Assembly: GCA_009746045.1 (NCBI GenBank) | Contig: RPFO01000015.1 | Coordinates: forward strand, 1,572,529 to 1,636,528 | Direction: 5' to 3' | DNA length: 64,000 nt | From: Mesostigma viride | Taxonomy: Eukaryota; Streptophyta; Mesostigmatophyceae; Mesostigmatales; Mesostigmataceae | Shown here: in pieces, positions 22,924 to 33,504 of the stretch | How the letters are laid out: each line of letters starts with the position of its first letter | Position numbering within the stretch: the first letter of the stretch is position 1 | Made by a program: the position numbers and the translations under genes | Notes under the pieces: generated by a model | The model's database searches: none | What the model was told of the DNA's origin: nothing | What the model saw: only the letters and a program-made list of their open reading frames with translations

Positions 22924-23125
22924 TTAGGTTAAATAGTGCCGGAACCTTTTGCCCACTGAGGCAAATCGGTCCGTCACACTATTTTGCCCGGAATAACCAC
23001 TTCCGAGCACCCAAGTTAATTCGGCCGAATTAACTTGGGTGCTCGGAAGTGGTTATTCCGGGCAAAATAGTGTGACAGACCGATTTGTCTCAGCGGGCAA
23101 AAGGTTCCGGCACTATTTAACCTAA
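22924..23125. mobile_element. Palindromic fold-back MITE, copy 4
   Basis: Fourth copy of the palindrome and right-hand border of the second composite (22585-23125). Flanks AGGGGTAAG and CTGGGTACT share only their middle five bases, so a target duplication is not convincing here. Confidence 0.85.
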
Positions 23126-23270
23126 CTGGGTACTATGTCCCAGCCCATGTTCACCCATCAGACTATAGTAAAACCAATTCCCCCAGAACTTGCCACACAA
23201 GGACAAGTTTTGACGTAGTCAAATAATGGAATTCTTCCAACCCTCGTCGCACCACTTCCGACCTTCCTGG

Positions 23271-24836
23271 TCAGCGGCCGTGGTTTCGCCGGTGATTCGC
23301 GGGATCCGGGGCCTTCTCATTTTGTTGTTGGCAGGCCCGCTGGTATGCCCGCTCTCCAATCTCTGTGGCCTGTGGACCACGGGTCCCAGGGTACGCCAAG
23401 AGCTCCTCCTCAAACGCCCACTGCTCCGGTTTGCCCGCATCGCGCCGCCCCAAAAGAGAGAGGCGGGTCCACGAGCCGAGAGGCCACATGGCAAAGAAGG
23501 CCGCCAGGTACTCCGGAATCGTGAAGAGGAGGGTCTTCGCACCCTTGTCCACCACCCCGCAACGGTGGTCCCGAATGTAAGCCTCTCCCATACCCATCAT
23601 CACCTCAGACGCTAGGCTCCAATCAATTCAAGTGTTCTTGTCCACGCTCATGTCCAGGAAGTCAGGAGCCGTCGCGTGCAGGAACGCTGGCGCGTCCGGG
23701 GCCAGCTTCGGAGGCCCCACCAAACGGGTTTCGCCCGCCACCCGATAGGTCCAGTTGTCCCCCTCGGGCGCGTAGCGCGTCACCCTCCCAACCGTGAAGG
23801 GGAGAATTTCCCCAGGGACGAATGGTCGTGGACGTCGGAGGGGAATCCTCGGGTACAGACGTACGCGCAGCAGCTCCAGGTACGCGCCCCGGTCCTTGTA
23901 GCACCACGGTCCCGCCGAGAACTCGAGCTCATAGTCCGCATACTCCTGTGGTGTTCGGGGTTGGACCCCCGCGTCCGCACTCCAATCCACCCCCAATATT
24001 TCCATACGAGGACATCGGCCCCCGTGGGCAACTGTGCGGCCGGGTATCGGTCGGAGATAGGCCCCCAACGACCATGGCACAACCTGGGGGAGGGGCGGCG
24101 GGCCCGGAATCGCTAGCGCGAGCGCCTGGACTTCCGGCATCTGGCCGCGATCCGCTGGGTGAGCGACGTCAGTATCCGTCCGTGTTGACTGCACGAACGA
24201 AGGGCCGGAGGCAGCCTTTCCGCTGGCTGTTGACGGTGCGACCTCCGGGGTCGACCGGTTGGCCCGTGCGATAGAAGTGTCCGCAACAGCCTTGCCACGA
24301 TCCGCCGAGGGTGCGGCCTCCGGAGCCGACCTTGGCGACTGCGTCGATGAGGGACCGGCTCCTGCCAATCCAACTGTCTTGCTCCGATCAGCCGAAGGTG
24401 CGACCTCCGGGGTCGACCTTGGCGATCGCGACCCTTGGTGTCCCGTCGCCCTGTCCCAGGTCCGCCGAAAGGACCTTTCCTCCTCACGCATCTCCGGGCG
24501 AACACCCACGCCACGGGAAGGCTCCCTGGAGCGGGACGCGTCCCGTGCGCTGCCGGACCTCCTGTTCTGACCCCGGGGTCGCCGGTCACCCGAGTTCTCG
24601 CGGCGGGCCCCGGCATCGCGCGAGGCGTTGCCGGCTGATTGGGCAGGTTCCCGGGGCGCAGGGCGCGGCGGGAACAGGTCGTCGTCCTCACTCCAGTACT
24701 CCTCATCATCGGGGCCCTCCCCGCCGCGATCATCCGCCTCGTCCAACTCCACGATGCGGTCGAGCGCCTGCCGAAGGGAGTACCAGTGGCCTGCTGCGGT
24801 GCAGAACGGGCGCCGCAAGGCCCCATCTGGCGGCAA
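23271..24836 (-). CDS. Unclassified single ORF of LTR element F1
   Basis: A minus-strand frame of 402 codons (24836-23628). After one in-frame TGA it stays open in the same frame to 23271. N-terminal half: acidic DDEEYWSEDDD, then Arg/Ser/Pro-rich low complexity with about 17-residue repeats of the SAPEAAPSADRGK type. C-terminal half is compact: YELEFSAGPWCYKDRGAYLELL, FVPGEILPFTVGRVTRYAPEGDNW, then after the TGA IPEYLAAFFAMWP. The last block resembles LPYMAAFLSYWPPDVW in the ORF at 53833-55029, and both are followed by the same LTR type, so they are homologous proteins of one element family. There is no zinc knuckle, protease, RT or integrase. It may be a capsid-like protein of a non-autonomous element or the last ORF of a larger one. 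The frame opens just after a stop at about 24842, so the true start is missing or spliced. Confidence 0.5.
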
Positions 24837-24842
24837 GCCCCG

Positions 24843-26068
24843 GAGTTAACGTAAAGAATTTACGTTAGATGGATAGAGATTGTTACGCTCTTTCCAACGG
24901 CACCTTGAACGCCTCATTTGGTTAAGGAACGTAAAAGTTATGACGTTTCTTAGGCTGTGCCGACAGTACCCGGCGCGCCACTGTGGGCGCGTACGGACAC
25001 AGGATGTACAAGTGTCACTTTGATAGTCCGCAGGACGTTGACAGGACTTGTACAGGACTTGATGGTCAATTGATAGGTAGGCGCGCTGTAGCGCGCCAGG
25101 ACCTATGAGACAATTGATGCTGAGCAGCGTACGGATAGGTCCACAGGACTAGCCGTATGGACAATTGATAGATCTGCGCGCCAAAGACGTGCCAGAGTCT
25201 GTGTAATCAATTGATTGACAGTTCAGCTGTGACAGTGCAGCTGAATACTTGGACGCGTCCCTAGCAACCTATATGTGTGACTTGGTAGCACCGGGACGCT
25301 AGTTCTTGCGTGCACGTTCTCTTGGCACTGCGACCCTGTCGCCTGCAGTCTTGGAAGCGACGTGACTTACGTCTGTGTTCCTTATATTCATAATAAAGGC
25401 AAGATTCCTGCAAGAACCATGGCGGAATTCTGTGCAACCCTCTCACAACTCGTATTACTCGCCTTTTCACGATCATGCCGAATTCCGAAGACTTGAGTTG
25501 GTGGCCAGGAGTTTGCTCAGTTGGCCATGTCTGCCAAGTGAGCAAACTCAAAGTATGCATATTTTGCGTCCTACGTGTCAATTTATACATGTCTTGGGTT
25601 ATTTTATGGGTTGTCATGCATTGTGGCGGAGTTTGGTACCTAGTGGGGGTTGGAAACACACCCCTTGACTATAGAGACCCACTAAAGCCCCATAAATCAT
25701 GCAATTTGAACAGTCACACCATGTGGACATGAAAGTGCATGTTTTATTCTAGTTAGGTTTATCATTAATTAAGGCTTATATTATGCATAAACACCAAAGA
25801 TAATCGATAAACAACAAATTGTTGAATTTCTTCCCACACTGCAATAACATATTTGACAAAAACAGATCACTTATGCCAACCAAGTGATGCAACCCACAGC
25901 TGGAACTTAAACCGTGACCATTTGGTTCACTAGACTAGTCCACAGACGTATCAGATTCAGATGTGGCACTGTCCTCAGCACTGGGCTCCTCATCCTCAGA
26001 CTCTTCCCCCTCACTTGCCTGATCGCTGCCCGGGGAATCAACGGGCGCGCTACGGCGGCACCCCCTAG
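24843..26068. other. No recognisable gene
   Basis: Contains a small hairpin (AACGTAAA/TTTACGTT at 24848-24867) and several CAATTGAT words with GCGCGC runs between 25050 and 25210. A block at 25490-25523 (GAGTTGGTGGCCAGGAGTTT and on) reappears inverted near 34510-34545. No coding exon is supported. Confidence 0.35.
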
Positions 26069-29000
26069 TTAGCTGCTGCCTACGCTCAGGGGGGCTGGAG
26101 GGGCCACACGCTCGTCTCTAGCTGTATTACTCAAGAGCTCCTGCCCGGCATTGTGGTCCGTGGCTAGAAGCTCGGGCAGCACAGCACCTGGGCAAGAACA
26201 AAGGACTGCTTGTAGATCATCATACGGAAGCACGTCCTTCTCACCGTCATCCCACAGCACGGCGGCCAAGCGAGAGCCCGCGTCTATTGCTGTTACCCTA
26301 CCGTGAAATCTTTTTTTGCCAGCTCCCACAGCATACCATCTACAGATGGGAGTGGACACCATGATACCATCCGCTACCCGCTTCTCCCAAGCCTCGCTGT
26401 TCCTAGCCCTAGCAGCTGCTGCATTCTTGTACTCTGCAAAACAAAGTCTGTCATCCTTCACTACTTGTTGCAGGGCATCTACAGTGGCTGCAGCCAGGCA
26501 CCCCCCCTTTGTAAGCTTTACGGTGTTTGGCTTCGCCTTGGTGGGCCCTGGCCACGACGAAAGGAGCACGTCCCCCTTGGGCACCGCATACACATGGACG
26601 GGCAATGATGATGACACCGGTACGCCGGCAGATGATGGATGCCACCTGAGCCACTTGGCAGCGTAGTGATCAGCATGAAAACATTCTACCAAGACGGTCG
26701 TGTCCCCTGGCGCAGGCAGCTTGTGGACTACACCGTACAGAGCAGGTGTCCACGTAAACTTGGTGTTGCCTTCAGCCAAACAAGGATGGGCTACAATAAC
26801 TGGGTGCCCCTCTTCAAGGCCTATAGACGCTTGGGCTGCAGCTATGTCGAAGGCTATGGCCCTATTCGCCTCATCCCACTGCGCCTGCGTAAAGCCCGCA
26901 TGTCGTACAGAAGGCACCAACGGCTCTACAGCAGCCGCGATGGCCAAAGCCAGTTCCTCCTCCTCGTATGTTGCTGCTGGCAGAGGCGTCGGCGCACTGC
27001 GCGGGGAAGGGCGGGGCCATTCAGGAGGCCTCCACTCCGCGGGGACAGTGTCAATGCCCTTGGGGACCTTTGGCCAGAATTCTGCCCACCGGATCAACCG
27101 GTTCACCTTTGTCTTCGCGTCGACGAAATACTGAGCCCACACGGTCTGATGCAGCCCGCCCACGAATAGCTTGATTCTTGGAATGTTCTCCTGCATGGGC
27201 AGAGCAGTGCGACATGGACAAGGAGTACTTAAGTCGAGCATATCCGATCGAGGCCAAATTTAGATAAGGTTGCACCAATGGACAAAGAATACATCAAATA
27301 ACCAAGAGGTATGACGAGTAATGAAAGCAAACTTGGTAGCAAATGCTTACAGCTTCACCATGATGATTCAAATTACTCACCTCCAGGTATCGCAGGTTGA
27401 GACCAGCCAGCAGGGGCCCTGCGGTCGCGCAATTAAGGAATGTCCGGATCAAACACGCGAATGCCATACAGGGGACGCCCCTGCTGATCATAGGCGAGAA
27501 CACGCCCTGAGAGTACACCATCTGGCCGCGGCTGCGTGACGATGTAGCACTGGTAGCTCATCCACACCTCTGGGTTGCCTTGCACTTTCCGAAATGAGGT
27601 GTGGTGGCAGCGAGCAGCCTTGCCAGTCCGCGTAGGGAGACCATCTTCAGAGTCAGCGCTTGGAGGCATGTAGTCTAGTGCCATGCTCCAGCCAGCTAAG
27701 TTTGGTTCCTTCCGGTGCAGCAGCCAGGCCGCGACATCATACACGCAGCCTAAAACCTTCACCCGGGTCCCAGCTGGAGTCTTGGCGCTCATGTCTTCAG
27801 CTGCCACCACGTCCGCATGCTCAAAAGCGCTCAAGATGGCATCAAAGAAGTCGTCAGGCGCACCGTAGACAACCACGTCCTTGCCACGTCCACTCTTGGC
27901 CACCGTTGCCCACAAGTGGCCGAAGCGCTGGTCAGGATCAACGTGAGAATGCCCACGCATCAACCTGTGGATGTGAACCTTGTCGAAGCGGCCATCCTCC
28001 ACCAACTTGGCTGCCCAGAGCAATACGGTGTCATTCCTGTTCTCGCTCCCTCCGTCCAGCTGAAAATGGGCTTCCGTTGGACGAGGCTGGCTGGCAGCCT
28101 CCCACGACTTGGCCGCCTCCCAGTCAGCCAACATGCACTCTAGCATCGTGCACGTCACGCTGCCAGACTGCCCATGTACCTCCACCCATGGCCACACGGG
28201 AAAAAACGTCGAGGTGCCACCCAATATGATGCCGCAATACAAACTGAATTCAAGGCATTTAGCCCGATTCTGCTCCCAGCCCTTAGGTGCATTAGCTACC
28301 AGGGGTGACAAGGTCTTGGTGCTGTCAATCTTGTCTAAGCAGAAAAGCAAGATTAGCCCCTTGATCGCCAGGCGGCACAGCCTCGCGTACTCACGTCTTT
28401 CGCGGCGGACCAAAGCCATGTGCTTCCGGCGCTCCAGGTCATAGCGTTTTCGCCGCTCTCCAGAACCGGCACCTCGGCGCAGCGTCCGCAAAAGAACGCA
28501 CGTCTGGCAGACACCCACATTCCTCGTGTACTCCAGCATGCGAATCTTAGGACTACCTGGCCAATAGTTTCCAAGGGCTACTTGCTTCCAGCATTTCATA
28601 AAGGGACTGTAGCTGAGACATAGAGACTTGAACAGGGCCTCATCTTCCCCGCATTCTAACCTGAGGTCCTCCTTGTACTCGTGTTCCCAGCATTGCTTCA
28701 TATTCAAGTCACCCAAGAGAATCTCGTTGGCCGCTCTCGCAGGGTCGTAGTCCCCACATTCCTTTGCGAAGTCCATCTGCCACGCTGCACACCACTCCTT
28801 CGCCGAAGAGCCGCCCGGATGCTTGGCGACATCGGCCAGGTCCTCCTCAGTGAGCCCATGATAATCCAAGACATCCCCATCCACCGGCATGGAGAAACTG
28901 GCCGCCGCCTGTGCAAGGTAAGTGCGCCAAACCGAATGCTGAATGCCCAACAGCTGCCGCATGGCCCGATGACAGCATTTGACCTCGATGATGTCGTTCC

Positions 29001-29094
29001 CCACAGGCACGTCCAGAATAAGTGGCACGTTGACGTCATAGGATTTTTGGCTCCCCCCGGGAGCTGCAAAAGTCCAACCAACAAGCACCCCCAA
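26069..29094 (-). CDS. DUF7869-like transposase gene with C-terminal Tudor-like domain, 2 or more exons
   Basis: Exon A: about 29070-27381. Exon B: 27190-26069. The intron at 27380-27191 has donor GTGAGT and acceptor CATGCAG, and joins LNLRYLE to ENIPRIKLFVGGLHQ in frame. Exon A carries the block typical of DUF7869 proteins, a presumed RNase H-fold transposase domain: HFQLDGGSENRNDTVL (Asp and Glu-Asn likely catalytic or structural) and HRLMRGHSHVDPDQRFGHLW, preceded by a CQTC pair and a basic helix. Exon B ends with a Tudor/SH3-like barrel (KRFHGRVTAIDAGSRLAAVL, DDGEKDVLPYDDL). About 30 codons before the intron the frame slips by one base (IRVFDPDIP-stop against NCATAGPLLAGLNLRYLE), so the copy is inactive or the read has an indel. 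There is no convincing ATG for exon A and an acceptor-like TTTTGCAG lies at about 29071, so 5' exons are probably missed. No terminal inverted repeats found. Family assignment is from memory of motifs. Confidence 0.6.
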
Positions 29095-29100
29095 AGCAAA

Positions 29101-30066
29101 GCGGAAAACATGTTATTCAACATAACACGTACCGACATGATAGCTTGGCCCCTAGTTAGCTGGCACCCTTACTAGCCATAACAGCATGTGTACTAGTTAT
29201 TTAGGTCTCTTTTACTTACTACTCAGCCGTAACAACGAAACGTCCCAGCAAAACAGAAAATTTCGCCATTACGACGCCTAGAAAAACGTGTAAGGGCTGA
29301 AAAAGCCGGATGGCGTTCGTGCTCGGAGTAGTGGCCTTTCACAGATTGGAAGCATTGCAAAGAAAATCAATGCAAGAACATGCTTGACATACGCAGAAAA
29401 TGGCGTTCTAATTTACTGGACACCTGGAACAATGCAAGATTCAAAGCCATAGGATCAGGGTCTTCCATGGCCCAGCTACTAGGGGCGCGGATGTCTATAA
29501 CTAGGGTACCAGTTTACAACATAACGAAAAAAGAACGAACCTGGTTCCTTTATTACGATATGCTGAACCCCTGCCCTTTGAAGCAGCGACGTCACGAAGT
29601 CTTGACGCAAACTCTGGTTGTGTGCTAGCCAGAATAGTTGCCTAGCCGCAGGCGGAACCGACACTAGTCTAATGGCATGCCGGGGATCTCGCAAGCACCT
29701 TGCACTACACTTGCAATCTATGGATAGATCTTCATTGATAGATCTTGGGTCAATACGATATGCGTATGTGTCCAATGCTGAGCGCCTTCCGGGCTTTGCA
29801 GCACGAAGATTCTGGGCTGATTCATCCATAGTTGCTTATGCCTGATGAGGATGCCATTCATTATCGAAATAAATACTGAGCACGCCGCGGTTGCAAGGCG
29901 GCAACCGCGGCGTGCCCTTGCTCATGGTGGCGACGAATCCTTTCTGGCCTGCGCTGGCTGTCTCCTTGATCTGGATCGGCTGTGCCGCGTGCAGGCTGCT
30001 GAGGCCGGGTTCCCCGGCTATGAAGGTCGTAGCCAGCCGCCAGGTCGCAGGCTCGTAGCCCATTCT
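29101..30066. other. No recognisable gene
   Basis: Short frames only. It should contain the upstream part of the DUF7869-like gene. A small GC-rich inverted repeat is present at about 29881-29913 (GCACGCCGCGGTTGC / GCAACCGCGGCGTGC). Confidence 0.4.
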
Positions 30067-30560
30067 GTAGCCGGGCTATAGCCAGGCTACCGACCAGGCT
30101 ATAGCCTGCTCTTGCCCAAGCCATTTTCCCTGGTTATTGTACGGTGCTGAGCTATGATTGGGCTACGAACGGTTACAAAAGAGGTGCTTAGCTACGATTG
30201 GGCTACCGAACGGTTACAAAGTTCAGGTCTCTAGTGTAACCGTTCGTAGCCCAATCATAGCTCAGCACCGTACAATAACCAGGGAAAATGGCTTGGGCAA
30301 GAGCAGGCTTTAGCCTGGTCGGTAGCCTGGCTATAGCCCGGCTACGAACGGTTACAAAAGAGGTGCTGAGCTATGATTGGGCTACGAACGGTTACACTAG
30401 AGACCTGAACTTTGTAACCGTTCGTAGCCCAATCGTAGCTAAGCACCTCTTTTATAACCGTTCGTAGCCCAATCGTAGCTCAGCACCGTACAATAACCAG
30501 GGAAAATGGCTTGGGCAAGAGCAGGCTATAGCCTGGTCGGTAGCCTGGCTATAGCGCATA
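30067..30560. repeat. Complex fold-back repeat built from inverted modules
   Basis: Two modules alternate in both orientations. One contains GATTGGGCTACGAACGGTTAC (or its complement) at about 30154, 30196, 30237, 30376, 30415 and 30455. The other contains ATTGTACGGTGCTGAGC with CCATTTTCCCTGG and CAGGCTATAGCCTG. Most of the 490 bases can pair with another part of the block. No coding capacity. It resembles a nested pair of fold-back elements or one that was duplicated by gene conversion. Confidence 0.75.
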
Positions 30561-30796
30561 CCGGTAGCCTCTCTGTAGCATAGATGATCGACCTGGACTT
30601 GGACATTTACAGAAAATGGCTGGGCTACGACCTGGCTATAGCCACGGCTAGCGTTGGCCCAAGCCATAAAGTACGCAGCGCGGCGCCACTGCACCGTGTC
30701 TGCCAGCCCTCCCGGCTACCAGGCGCACACAGCCAGAGACGCGCGCGTCATTTAAATTTCGACACAGCTATAGACAGCAATGGGCACTGCACAGGC

Positions 30797-30868
30797 GCAC
30801 ACACGACAGACATCGCGGACGCACACACGACAGACATCGCGGACGCACACACGACAGACATCGCGGAC
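30797..30868. repeat. Tandem repeat, 3 perfect 24-bp units
   Basis: Three identical in-phase units starting GCACACACGACAGACATCGC. The phase keeps frames open (THTRQTSR repeats on plus), but the repeats precede the likely start at 30878, so they are probably 5' untranslated. Confidence 0.9.
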
Positions 30869-30877
30869 GCTAGTTTC

Positions 30878-31556
30878 CATGGAGGACATTCCCCTGCAAT
30901 TATGTGGGGGTTGTCCTCGGTTGACAGGAGCTGCCCATAAGTGCACATGCGGTGTGTGGATGCACGGGATTTGTGGCATCGGCCAGGGAGAAGAGGGGTA
31001 TGGCCAAGTGAGGATCTGCACGAAATGCCAACAGGGGGGCGAGACTAAAAAACAGGACAAGCCACAGCCGGCGGGCCCCACTAAAGCCGCCTGTGATGAG
31101 GATAAAGACGATGACAAAGAGGAAGCTGAGGACATGGCCCTCCTAGCCGGCGAGCAGGCCAGACTAGAAGGGGATGGCCTGGACGATGTAGACGCCTACT
31201 TGTTAGGCAAGACGTGCAGAACCGGCAAGCACGTGATGGATGCCACGGGCAAAAAGCAGGTCGGTAAGCGGACGGAATACTGTATGACATGCTCTTGTTC
31301 TTCCCTTCCTCCTTGGGGATGCAAATCATCTTATTGCTGCCCTGTTTTGAGAAATCTGTATGAGAAACGCTACAGCGCCTGGCAAGCCAAAAAAAAAAAT
31401 TTCCCCTCGCGGGGGGCGCTGGAAAACGGCAAAGGCAAAGCTACGCCCGCCGCCTTTTTTTTTGGCTTGCCAGGCACAGTTCTTGTCGTTGCATTACTAA
31501 AAGGAGTTAGGGTGTCATGGGTTGTCCGGCGTTTGTATAAACCCCCTCAAAATTAG
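30878..31556 (+). CDS. Hypothetical protein with PHD-like Cys/His zinc-binding N-terminus
   Basis: Starting from the ATG that gives MEDIPLQLCGGCPRL, the first 50 residues contain CGGC, CTCG, WMHGIC and CTKC in PHD-finger-like spacing (C-x2-C, C-x-C, H-x2-C, C-x2-C). An acidic linker (DEDKDDDKEEAED) follows, then a second Cys-rich part (YCMTCSCSS, SYCCPVL). A 99-bp inverted-repeat element lies inside the frame at 31377-31475, so the tail after it is probably not native. It may be the first exon of a chromatin-type or transposon protein transcribed away from the DUF7869-like gene. I do not recognise the family. Confidence 0.35.
31377..31475. mobile_element. Small MITE-like element with 20-bp terminal inverted repeats
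   Basis: The left end begins GCCTGGCAAGCCAAAAAAAA and the right end is its complement, ending GGCTTGCCAGGC. The 99-bp unit has no coding capacity. No target duplication is obvious. Confidence 0.65.
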
Positions 31557-31659
31557 GGTTGGTGGTTTAACAACACGTCATGGATGGTATATTTTGCTGC
31601 TGCTTCGCGACATGTTTACGCAGGAGGGCGCTGGGGGGGCGCCAGCTGATCGCCATCGC

Positions 31660-32125
31660 CATGGTTATAGCGACGGCGACGGCGATGGCGATGGCGATGG
31701 CGATGGCGATGGCGATGGCGATGGCGATGGCGATGGCGATAGCGACACCGACGGCGGGGGCGACGGCGATGGCGATGGTGGGGGCGGCGGTGGGCGCGGC
31801 AGCGGGGGCGACGGCGTGGGTGACGGCGGGGGGAGGGCAGGGGCGACGGCGGGGGCGACGGCGGGGGCGACAGCGGGGGGGGGCCGCGGCGACGGCAGGG
31901 GCGACAGCGGGGGGGGGCCGCGGCGACGGCGGGGGGACGGCCGGGCCGGGCGGGCGGGCGACGGCGGGGGTGACGGCGGGGGGAGTGCCGGGGCGACGGC
32001 GGGGGCGAGGGGGGGGGCGACGGCGGGGGCGACGGCGGGGGCGACGGCGGGGGCGATGGCGGGGGGGGCGACGGCGGGGAGGGCGGCGGGGGGGACAGCG
32101 GGGGCGACGGTGGCACGGAAGGCAA
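31660..32125. repeat. GGCGAT / GGCGAC-GGCGGG simple-repeat tract
   Basis: Begins with about eleven GGCGAT hexamers (31680-31745) and degenerates into GGCGAC, GGGGGCGAC and GGGGGG runs. All three plus frames stay open through it, one reading Asp-Gly, another Ala/Met, another Arg-rich. G-runs are dense enough for G-quadruplexes on the plus strand. Any protein across this tract is doubtful. Confidence 0.8.
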
Positions 32126-32156
32126 GGATAGTAGCCACAGCAGTCACGGCAGTGGG

Positions 32157-33473
32157 ATGGGGAATGCACGGCGTTCGGCTAATATCAACCAGCCGCCGCT
32201 TCCATCCGGGTCAACGCCGACCTTGCAGCCGGGCTGCATCTTTTCAACGAGCAATTCCCATGCAACCTTCGTGGCAATCTTGGTGATTCCAAGCAAGGGC
32301 GCCTTTATGGCAAAAACTGTCCTTGCCCTTGCCATGAACATCAGAGTCCGCAGGAGCGATAAGCCTATCATCGATGGCTCTGCTCAGGTAGTGTTTTCCA
32401 AATTGCCAATCGGCAAACCGTTCAACCAACTCATGGAGCCTAATGGTTCCCCGTACACCTTGCGTGGGCCATCCTGGCAGGCCACGATGGCGGTGGCAAC
32501 GCCACTTTTGGCACCACTGCAGGTGGATGCCTTCGCCACGTACCCAGCGACCTACTGCCGGGTGGGATCCGACTTTCTTCCATTTCCTTACGACGAGGAG
32601 GAGGACAAGCAACCCAGGCGCGGGTCGGCGCGTTTCGGGAAGGCCTCGCCCACGGCGAGCTTGTTGCCTGAAAAGATGGCACCGCCCACGCCCACGTCGA
32701 CCCGGAAGACTGCACAGCTGGCGGGGCCCTCGCCCACGTCTAGCGGGAAGACTCCCTCCAAGAGATCAACCAGGGCAGCCTTAGCAGACCTCACAAATGT
32801 GCCAAAGGATGTGCCAGAAGTCAAGCCCGCGCCAAAGAAACCCAAAGTGGAAGTTCACCCGGTTCAGAGAAATCATGCCGGGCCATGTGAGGACATGGTT
32901 ACCAGCAAGGTTCTGGACGCGCTTGAGAATCTATCTGTAGCTTTTAAAGACCAAGCCCAGCAAGTCGCCCAGCAAGTTGTGGCGGCATTAGCCTTGAAGA
33001 GTGCAAGTGCCCCCAAGGTCGAGCACAGGAACGACAAGGACATGGGCACGGCAGACATGGTTGCCGATGGGATGGGCACCAGCAGTGACACAGACGGCAC
33101 TGGCAAGGGATGCACCACAGGCATGGGCGGTGGCATGGGCGGCGCAGGCATGGGTGGCGCTGGCATGGGTGGTGCTGGCATGGGCGGCGCTGGCATCATG
33201 CAGTGGCATGGGTGGCGCTGGCATGGGTGGCGCTGGCATGGGTGGCGCTGGCATGGGCGGCGCTGGCATGGGTGGCGCTGGCATGGGTGGCGCTGGCATG
33301 GGCGGCGCTGCCATGGGTGGCGCTGGCACGGGCGGCGTTGGCATGGGCATGGACGGTGGTATGGGCGGCGCTTCCATGGGCGGCACTAGCATGGGCATGG
33401 GCGGTGGCATGGGCATGGGCATGGGCGGTGGCATGGGCATGGGCATGGGCGGTGGCATGGGCATGGGCGGTGG

Positions 33474-33504
<31 letters not shown>

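Noticed and set aside
24889-24900. Possible 5' LTR start (TGTTACGCTC) for element F1
   Set aside because: Only the first seven bases agree with the F-type LTR; the following sequence does not match.
31567-32169. Long Pro/Arg-rich frames on the minus strand
   Set aside because: Mirror of the GGCGAT/GGGGGCGAC repeat; all six frames are open because of composition.
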